From positions 1 to 7,756 of the forward strand of contig CAMVOG010000108.1 of the NCBI GenBank assembly GCA_947169005.1: a stretch of 7,756 nt of DNA, given 5' to 3'. This stretch comes from an uncultured Clostridia bacterium. Its GTDB lineage: Bacteria > Bacillota > Clostridia > Oscillospirales > Oscillospiraceae. The number at the start of each line of letters is the position of its first letter. The stretch's first letter is position 1. Below the pieces are notes generated by a model. The model made no database searches. It had not been told where the DNA came from and saw only the letters and a list, made by a program, of their open reading frames with translations. Positions 1 through 4,383 of this stretch are shown here, in pieces. The translations under genes were made by a program, and so were the position numbers.

Positions 1-49
1 GGCCACCCAGGAGGCCGAGCAGCTGATGATCGACATCGGGCGCTGCTGA
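1..49 (+). CDS. C-terminal end of an unidentified upstream gene (partial)
   Basis: The frame beginning at base 2 is open from the left edge and ends in TGA at 47-49. It encodes the 15-residue tail ATQEAEQLMIDIGRC. The tail is too short to identify a family. It is called a gene because the frame stays open to the window edge, codon use resembles the next gene, and the stop lies only 30 bases before the next start, with a strong ribosome binding site in the gap and no visible promoter or terminator. That spacing suggests it is co-transcribed with the ene-reductase and may belong to the same pathway. The function is unknown. Confidence 0.5.
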   Translation, partial: ATQEAEQLMIDIGRC

Positions 50-61
50 GGCGCACCGAAC

Positions 62-73
62 AGGAGAAAGGAG
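62..73 (+). promoter_or_regulatory. Double Shine-Dalgarno site for the ene-reductase
   Basis: The stretch AGGAGAAAGGAG contains two overlapping purine-rich ribosome binding cores. The second GGAG ends 6 bases before the ATG at 80, which is good spacing and fixes that start. No -35/-10 pair is visible in the short gap after the upstream stop, consistent with translation from a polycistronic message. Confidence 0.8.
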
Positions 74-79
74 AAGCAC

Positions 80-2044
80 ATGGCACGCAATCATTTCCCC
101 CACATCTATCAGCCCATTCAGGTGGGCAGCATGACCATGAAAAACCGCATCCAGTACTCCCCCATCGTCTCCAACCACGCGGACGTCGAATCGGGCCGCG
201 TCAACCACGAGCTGCTGGAATTCGTCAGCACCCAGGCCCAGACGGGCGCGGGGCTCGTCACCATCGGCTCCACCCCCATCAACTTCAATGAGGGCCGCGA
301 TTTCTACAGCTGTCTCTCCGCCACCAACGACCTGGACGTGCCCGGCCTCGGCCTGCTGGCCGACGAGGTCCATCGCTACGACTGCAACCTTTCCGCCGAG
401 CTGATCCACGCGGGCCAATGGTCCGCCCTCAACGGCAAGGTAGCCTGGGTCCCCTCCGTTGTGGAAAAGTATCACAAGAACAAGGCCCTGTACCATGAGA
501 TCACCCGGGCCGACATGGACAAGGTCATTGAGGACTATATGGCCGCCGCCCGCCGCTGCAAGGAAGCGGGCTTCGACATGGTCATGGCCCACTTTGCCCA
601 CGGCAACCTCGTCTCCGCCTTCCTCTCCACCCTCTGGAATCAGCGGACGGACGAGTACGGCGGCAGCGAAAAGAACCGCTGGCGCTTCCCGCTGGAGGTG
701 CTGGAGGCCGTTTACTCCGTAACCAAGGGCGAGATCCCCATCGAAATGCGCGTAGTGGGCGATGAGCGCATCCCCGGCGGCACCAACATCAAGGAGCGCA
801 TCGCCTTTTTGAAGGAGGCTTCCCGCTGGGTGGATATGCTCTGTGTCTCCACCGGCACGTTGATGTACGCCGACGGCGAGTGCATGTGCTACAACATGCC
901 CGGCTACTATACCCCCAACGGACTGAACGTGGAACACGCCGCCGCCTTCAAGGAAGCCCTGGGCGACAAGGTGGCCGTGTCCGTGGTGGGCGGCATCAAT
1001 ACTCTGGAAATGGCCGAGCATATCCTGGCCGAGGGAAAGGCGGATATCGTGGCCATGGCCAAGGCCCTTATGGCGGACGACCGCATGATCGTCAAGGGTG
1101 AGCGGGGCCAGGAGGAGGACATCACCCCCTGCATGCGCTGTATGTACTGCCTGCGGAACGTGGGCGGCGCCCATATCCGCGGCTGCGCCGTGAATCCCCG
1201 CATGGGCTGGGAATATCGCTATCCCCGCTTCGTGCCCATGCGCAGGAAGAAAAAGGTCCTCATTGCCGGCGGCGGCCCCGGCGGCATGGAGGCGGCCCGC
1301 ATCCTCACCGAGCGGGGGCACGAGGTCCATCTTTACGAGAAGGAAGCCTCTCTGGGCGGGCGCTTCCCCGAGGCCTCCGCGCTTTGGCTGAAAGAAGGCT
1401 TCCGCCGCTATTACGACTTTGCCGTGCGCAAGACCTTCTCCTGCGGGGCGGAGATCCACCTCAACACCGCCGTTACGCCGGAGCTGATTGCTGCCGAGGC
1501 CCCCGACGCCGTGATCCTGGCCCTGGGCGCCAAGGAGCTGGTCCCACCCATCAAGGGCATCGACGGGGCCAACGTAGTCAGCGTCGTGGACGTAGACCGG
1601 GGCAAGGCCAAGGTCGGGCAGAAGATCGTCGTCTGCGGCGGCGGGCTTTCCGGCTCCGAGTGCGCCATGGCCCTGGGCCGCGAGGGCAAGGACGTGACCG
1701 TGGTGGATATCCTGCCTGAAGCGGAGCTCTACAAAAACATGAAGGATTTTACCCTCCCCATCTTTATGAAGCAGCTCCGGGACAACAACGTGAAGGTCCT
1801 CTATGAGACTGCCGTGCAGGAGATCACGGACAAGGGCGTGCTGGTGAAGAACGCTGACGGCAGCGAGACGCTGCTGGAGGCCGATACCGTGATCGCCGCC
1901 TTTGGTCTGCGGGCCGATCAGGCGGAGCTGGAGGCGCTCAAGGACGTGGTGGCGGAAACTTATGTGATCGGCGACGCCCACAAGGTCGGCGTCATCGGCG
2001 ACGCCACCAACGACGCCTATCGGGTGTGCCTGGAGATCGAGTGA
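80..2044 (+). CDS. FMN/4Fe-4S/FAD ene-reductase (2,4-dienoyl-CoA reductase / BaiCD-like)
   Basis: This is a three-part cytosolic oxidoreductase of the Old Yellow Enzyme superfamily. Family members pass hydride from NAD(P)H through FAD and a 4Fe-4S cluster to FMN and reduce an activated C=C bond; relatives include FadH, clostridial enoate reductases and the bile-acid enzymes BaiCD and BaiH. At 654 residues it is close to E. coli FadH (about 672). Residues 1-340 form the FMN barrel, with ELIHAGQW at 107-114, an HxxHG motif at 171-175, and NQRTDEYGGS at 187-196. The cluster ligands are C351, C354, C357 and C369. An FAD Rossmann motif GGGPGG is at 397-402, and the second GGGLSG is at 520-525, followed by an acidic D543 that favours NADH. 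A C-terminal flavin-contact motif (IGDA) is at 630-633. The HxxHG motif is followed by Asn176 where FadH has its catalytic Tyr, and the FadH catalytic His region also differs. The substrate cannot be read from the sequence; gut enzymes of this type reduce steroids, enoates and flavonoids. The start is set by the ribosome binding site 6 bases upstream. Confidence 0.92.
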   Translation: MARNHFPHIYQPIQVGSMTMKNRIQYSPIVSNHADVESGRVNHELLEFVSTQAQTGAGLVTIGSTPINFNEGRDFYSCLSATNDLDVPGLGLLADEVHRYDCNLSAELIHAGQWSALNGKVAWVPSVVEKYHKNKALYHEITRADMDKVIEDYMAAARRCKEAGFDMVMAHFAHGNLVSAFLSTLWNQRTDEYGGSEKNRWRFPLEVLEAVYSVTKGEIPIEMRVVGDERIPGGTNIKERIAFLKEASRWVDMLCVSTGTLMYADGECMCYNMPGYYTPNGLNVEHAAAFKEALGDKVAVSVVGGINTLEMAEHILAEGKADIVAMAKALMADDRMIVKGERGQEEDITPCMRCMYCLRNVGGAHIRGCAVNPRMGWEYRYPRFVPMRRKKKVLIAGGGPGGMEAARILTERGHEVHLYEKEASLGGRFPEASALWLKEGFRRYYDFAVRKTFSCGAEIHLNTAVTPELIAAEAPDAVILALGAKELVPPIKGIDGANVVSVVDVDRGKAKVGQKIVVCGGGLSGSECAMALGREGKDVTVVDILPEAELYKNMKDFTLPIFMKQLRDNNVKVLYETAVQEITDKGVLVKNADGSETLLEADTVIAAFGLRADQAELEALKDVVAETYVIGDAHKVGVIGDATNDAYRVCLEIE

Positions 2045-2050
2045 GTTTTT

Positions 2051-2082
2051 CAGTACTCAGTACTTAGGACTCAGGACTCAGG
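2051..2082. repeat. Degenerate 7-base tandem repeat, about 4.5 copies
   Basis: Starting 7 bases after the ene-reductase stop, the sequence reads as consecutive heptamers: cagtact twice exactly, then taggact (5 of 7 matching), caggact (6 of 7), and a final partial cagg. The array is non-coding in this position and clearly separate from the hairpin that follows. Its role is unknown. It could be a slippage-generated array or a fragment of a dispersed intergenic repeat family. Confidence 0.6.
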
Positions 2083-2097
2083 AATAGGTAGACAGAA

Positions 2098-2129
2098 TAT
2101 CCCGGAGGTCTGCTTGGACCTCCGGGATA
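2098..2129. terminator. Hairpin between convergent genes, probable bidirectional terminator
   Basis: The arms tatcccggaggtc (2098-2110) and gacctccgggata (2117-2129) are perfectly complementary over 13 bp with a 6-base loop (tgcttg). The hairpin lies 53 bases after the ene-reductase stop and 34 bases after the EF-G-like stop on the other strand, the usual place for a shared terminator. Neither side has a true U-tract: plus-strand RNA continues with aaatcttt and minus-strand RNA with ttctgtct. Termination is therefore inferred from stem strength and position, and the hairpin may instead mainly protect 3' ends. Confidence 0.7.
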
Positions 2130-2145
2130 AATCTTTACTCTTTAT

Positions 2146-2166
2146 GCACTAAGCGCTTAATACTTA
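2146..2166. repeat. Possible second 7-base repeat array, overlapping a stop codon
   Basis: Three consecutive heptamers, gcactaa, gcgctta and atactta, match a gcactta consensus at 6, 6 and 5 of 7 positions. The last copy contains the stop codon of the EF-G-like gene (tta at 2164-2166 on the plus strand). This array alone could be chance. It is listed because a better heptamer array lies 64 bases away and a similar one overlaps the rlmB stop. Confidence 0.3.
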
Positions 2167-4239
2167 CTCCTCAGCGGCGAGCGCCTTGGCCTCTTCCACG
2201 ATCTTCTGCTGTACGTTGGCGGGAGCGTCCTCGTAACGCACGAACTTGAAGGTGAAGGAGCCGCGGCCCTGGGTCATGCTGCGCAGGTCGATGGTGTAGT
2301 TGCCCATCTCGGCCATGGGGACCTCGGCCTCGATCTCCTGCCAGCCGCCGTCCAGGGGATTCATGCCCATGGGACGGCCGCGGCGCTTGGACAGGTCGCC
2401 CATGATGTCGCCGGTGTAGGTATCGGGCACGGTGACCTTCAGCTCGCCCACGGGCTCCAGAATGACGGGGTTGGCCTCGGGCAGAGCGGCCTTGTAGGCC
2501 AGCTGAGCGGCGGTCTTGAAGGCGATTTCAGAGGAGTCCACCGGATGGTAGGAGCCATCATAGAGGACAGCCTTCAGATTCACCACGGGATAGCCCGCCA
2601 GAGGACCGTGGACGCAGGCCTCGCGCAGACCCTTCTCGACGGCGGGGAAGAAGTTTTTCGGCACGGAGCCGCCGAAAACCTCCTCGGCGAAGACGAAATC
2701 TTCCTCTTCAAAGTTGGGCTCGAAGCGGATCCACACGTCACCGAACTGACCGCTGCCGCCGGTCTGCTTCTTGTGGCGGCCCTGCTTCTCGACGGTCTTG
2801 CGGATCTTCTCGCGGTAGGGCACGCGGGCGGGGCTCAGCTCCGCCTCCACGTTAAAGCGGCTCTTGAGCTTGCTCACCAGCACGTCCACCTGCATATCGC
2901 CGTTGGCGGAGAGGACCATCTGATGGGTCTCGGCGTTGTTGGCGACGGTAAAGGAGGGGTCTTCCTCGTTCAGACGGCTGAGGCCCTGAGCGATCTTATC
3001 CTCCTGGCCGCGGGTCTTGGGGGCGATGGCGATGGAATAGCAGGGCTCGGCGAAGGGAATGGGCGCCAGGGTGACGACCTTGCGGGCGTCGCAGAGGGTG
3101 TCGCCGGTCTTGATCTTGTCCATCTTGGCAATGGCGCCGATGTCGCCGCACTCCAGCTCCTTGACCTCGGTGGCCTTCTTGCCGCGCATGGTGTACAGGC
3201 GGCCCAGCTTCTCATTGGAGCCGGTGCGGGTATCCACCATGGTGAGGTCGGAGGTGATGGTGCCGGAAAGCACCTTGACCAGAGAGTACTTGCCGTACTG
3301 GTCGGAAATGGTCTTGAACACGAAGGCCGTGGGGACGCCGCCGGGGGAAACGACGAAGTCCTCGGGCTCGCCCTCCGCAGTCTCAGCCGCGTAAGGCACG
3401 CCCTCGGCGGGATTGGGCAGCAGGTCCACGATATTGTCCATGAGCATGAGAGAGCCCATGCAGCTGATGGCGGAGCCGCAGAGCACCGGGAACAGAGACA
3501 GATCGCGCACGCCCTGGCGCAGGCCCTGGATCATCTCGGCGTAGGTGAAGTCCTCCCCGCCGAAGAATTTCTCCATGAAATCCTCGCTGGTCTCGGCAAC
3601 GGACTCCTTCAGGGCGTCGTTGAACTGATCGACGACGGAGGCCTTGTCCGCGGGAAGCTCGATCTCCACGCGCTTGAGGTCCTTCATCTCATAGGCGCGC
3701 TTATTCAGCACGTCGATGATGCCGGTGACCTTCTTGTTGTTGTCCCAGATGGGAACGACCACAGGGGCGATCTTGTTGCCGAAGCGCTCCCGCATGGCCT
3801 CAAAGGTGGCGTTATAGTCACTGTTGTCCTCGTCAGTCTTGGAGATATAGATGAAACGGGGCATCTTCCGCTCCTCGCAGAACTTCCAGGCCTTCTCCAG
3901 GCCCACGGAGATTCCGTCCTTGGCGGAGCAGACGATGATGGCCGCGTCCGCCGCGCAGAGGGCGGAGACCACCTCGCCGGAGAAATCGAAGGCGCCCGGC
4001 GTGTCCAGGATATTGATCTTGCAGCCCTTGTACTCGATGGGGGCGATGGCGGTGGAGAGAGAAATCTGTCTCTTGATCTCCTCCGCGTCATAATCGCAGA
4101 CGGTGTTTCCGTCGGGCGTGCGGCCCATGCGGTCGATCGCCTTGGTCATGTACAGGAGGCTCTCGGTCAGAGAGGTCTTGCCGCTGCCGCTGTGGCCCAG
4201 CAGGCAGACGTTGCGAATGTTTTGCACAGAATAGCTCAT
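2164..4239 (-). CDS. EF-G-like translational GTPase (EF-G2 type)
   Basis: This is a full-length EF-G architecture of 691 residues: GTPase domain about 1-275, domain II 300-385, III 395-470, IV 471-595, V 596-680. Visible GTPase motifs are the P-loop GHSGSGKT (15-22), DTPG (79-82), SKTD (133-136) and CGSA (254-257). Domain IV keeps the EF-G signatures QTGGSGQFG (492-500) and DGSYHPVDSSE (561-571), so ribosome binding in the A site is plausible. Several G motifs differ from the housekeeping factor. Switch I has RQIS (57-60) in place of RGIT, the catalytic His after DTPG is Ala83, and NKxD is SKTD. These changes place it with the EF-G2-like paralogues (for example the T. thermophilus EF-G-2 type, which also lacks that His), whose role is not settled. 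No tetracycline-resistance identity is claimed. The start is supported by an AGGAAAGG site 9 bases upstream and a dedicated promoter. A canonical fusA should exist elsewhere in the genome. Confidence 0.93.
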   Translation of the reverse strand: MSYSVQNIRNVCLLGHSGSGKTSLTESLLYMTKAIDRMGRTPDGNTVCDYDAEEIKRQISLSTAIAPIEYKGCKINILDTPGAFDFSGEVVSALCAADAAIIVCSAKDGISVGLEKAWKFCEERKMPRFIYISKTDEDNSDYNATFEAMRERFGNKIAPVVVPIWDNNKKVTGIIDVLNKRAYEMKDLKRVEIELPADKASVVDQFNDALKESVAETSEDFMEKFFGGEDFTYAEMIQGLRQGVRDLSLFPVLCGSAISCMGSLMLMDNIVDLLPNPAEGVPYAAETAEGEPEDFVVSPGGVPTAFVFKTISDQYGKYSLVKVLSGTITSDLTMVDTRTGSNEKLGRLYTMRGKKATEVKELECGDIGAIAKMDKIKTGDTLCDARKVVTLAPIPFAEPCYSIAIAPKTRGQEDKIAQGLSRLNEEDPSFTVANNAETHQMVLSANGDMQVDVLVSKLKSRFNVEAELSPARVPYREKIRKTVEKQGRHKKQTGGSGQFGDVWIRFEPNFEEEDFVFAEEVFGGSVPKNFFPAVEKGLREACVHGPLAGYPVVNLKAVLYDGSYHPVDSSEIAFKTAAQLAYKAALPEANPVILEPVGELKVTVPDTYTGDIMGDLSKRRGRPMGMNPLDGGWQEIEAEVPMAEMGNYTIDLRSMTQGRGSFTFKFVRYEDAPANVQQKIVEEAKALAAEE

Positions 4240-4248
4240 GCTGAAGTA

Positions 4249-4256
4249 CCTTTCCT
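4249..4256 (-). promoter_or_regulatory. Shine-Dalgarno site for the EF-G-like gene
   Basis: On the minus strand AGGAAAGG lies 9 bases before the ATG at 4239. It is the only good purine-rich site near this start and confirms the start used for the 691-residue protein. Confidence 0.75.
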
Positions 4257-4296
4257 TTCGTCCACGTCATAGCCGCGGAAAATTTGTCCGCTTGTC

Positions 4297-4325
4297 ATTA
4301 TACACTATCCAATGGGAAAATACAA
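4297..4325 (-). promoter_or_regulatory. Sigma-70-type promoter for the EF-G-like gene
   Basis: On the minus strand a perfect -10 box TATAAT (4297-4302) is preceded by exactly 17 bases and then TTGTAT (4320-4325), a weak -35 that matches TTGACA at its first three bases. Transcription should begin near 4290, giving a leader of about 50 bases. The promoter sits in a locally AT-rich stretch (about 4281-4383) unlike the surrounding coding DNA. It implies that the EF-G-like gene can be expressed independently of the genes upstream on this strand. I see no clear operator or riboswitch in the leader. Confidence 0.75.
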
Positions 4326-4383
4326 CTTCTTTTTCGTTGAAACAGAGGAAAAGAGGCTTCTTTTCACACAAAGGCCGAAATAA

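Noticed and set aside
2164..4239. Calling the EF-G-like protein a tetracycline ribosomal protection factor
   Set aside because: Protection proteins share the EF-G fold, but this sequence has EF-G2-like G motifs and a standard EF-G domain IV. Nothing in the sequence specifically points to resistance.
2545..4272. A 575-codon open frame antisense to the EF-G-like gene
   Set aside because: It is fully opposite a gene with clear EF-G motifs. Its translation is Leu/Gly/Ala/His/Asp-rich with no domain, as expected from antisense of GC-rich codons, and no ribosome site supports it.
4348..4365. A 7-bp AT-rich hairpin (gaaaaga / tcttttc) after the membrane protein stop, considered as a terminator
   Set aside because: The stem is short and weak and is not followed by a U-tract on the minus strand. 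It would be expected by chance in this purine/pyrimidine-rich stretch.
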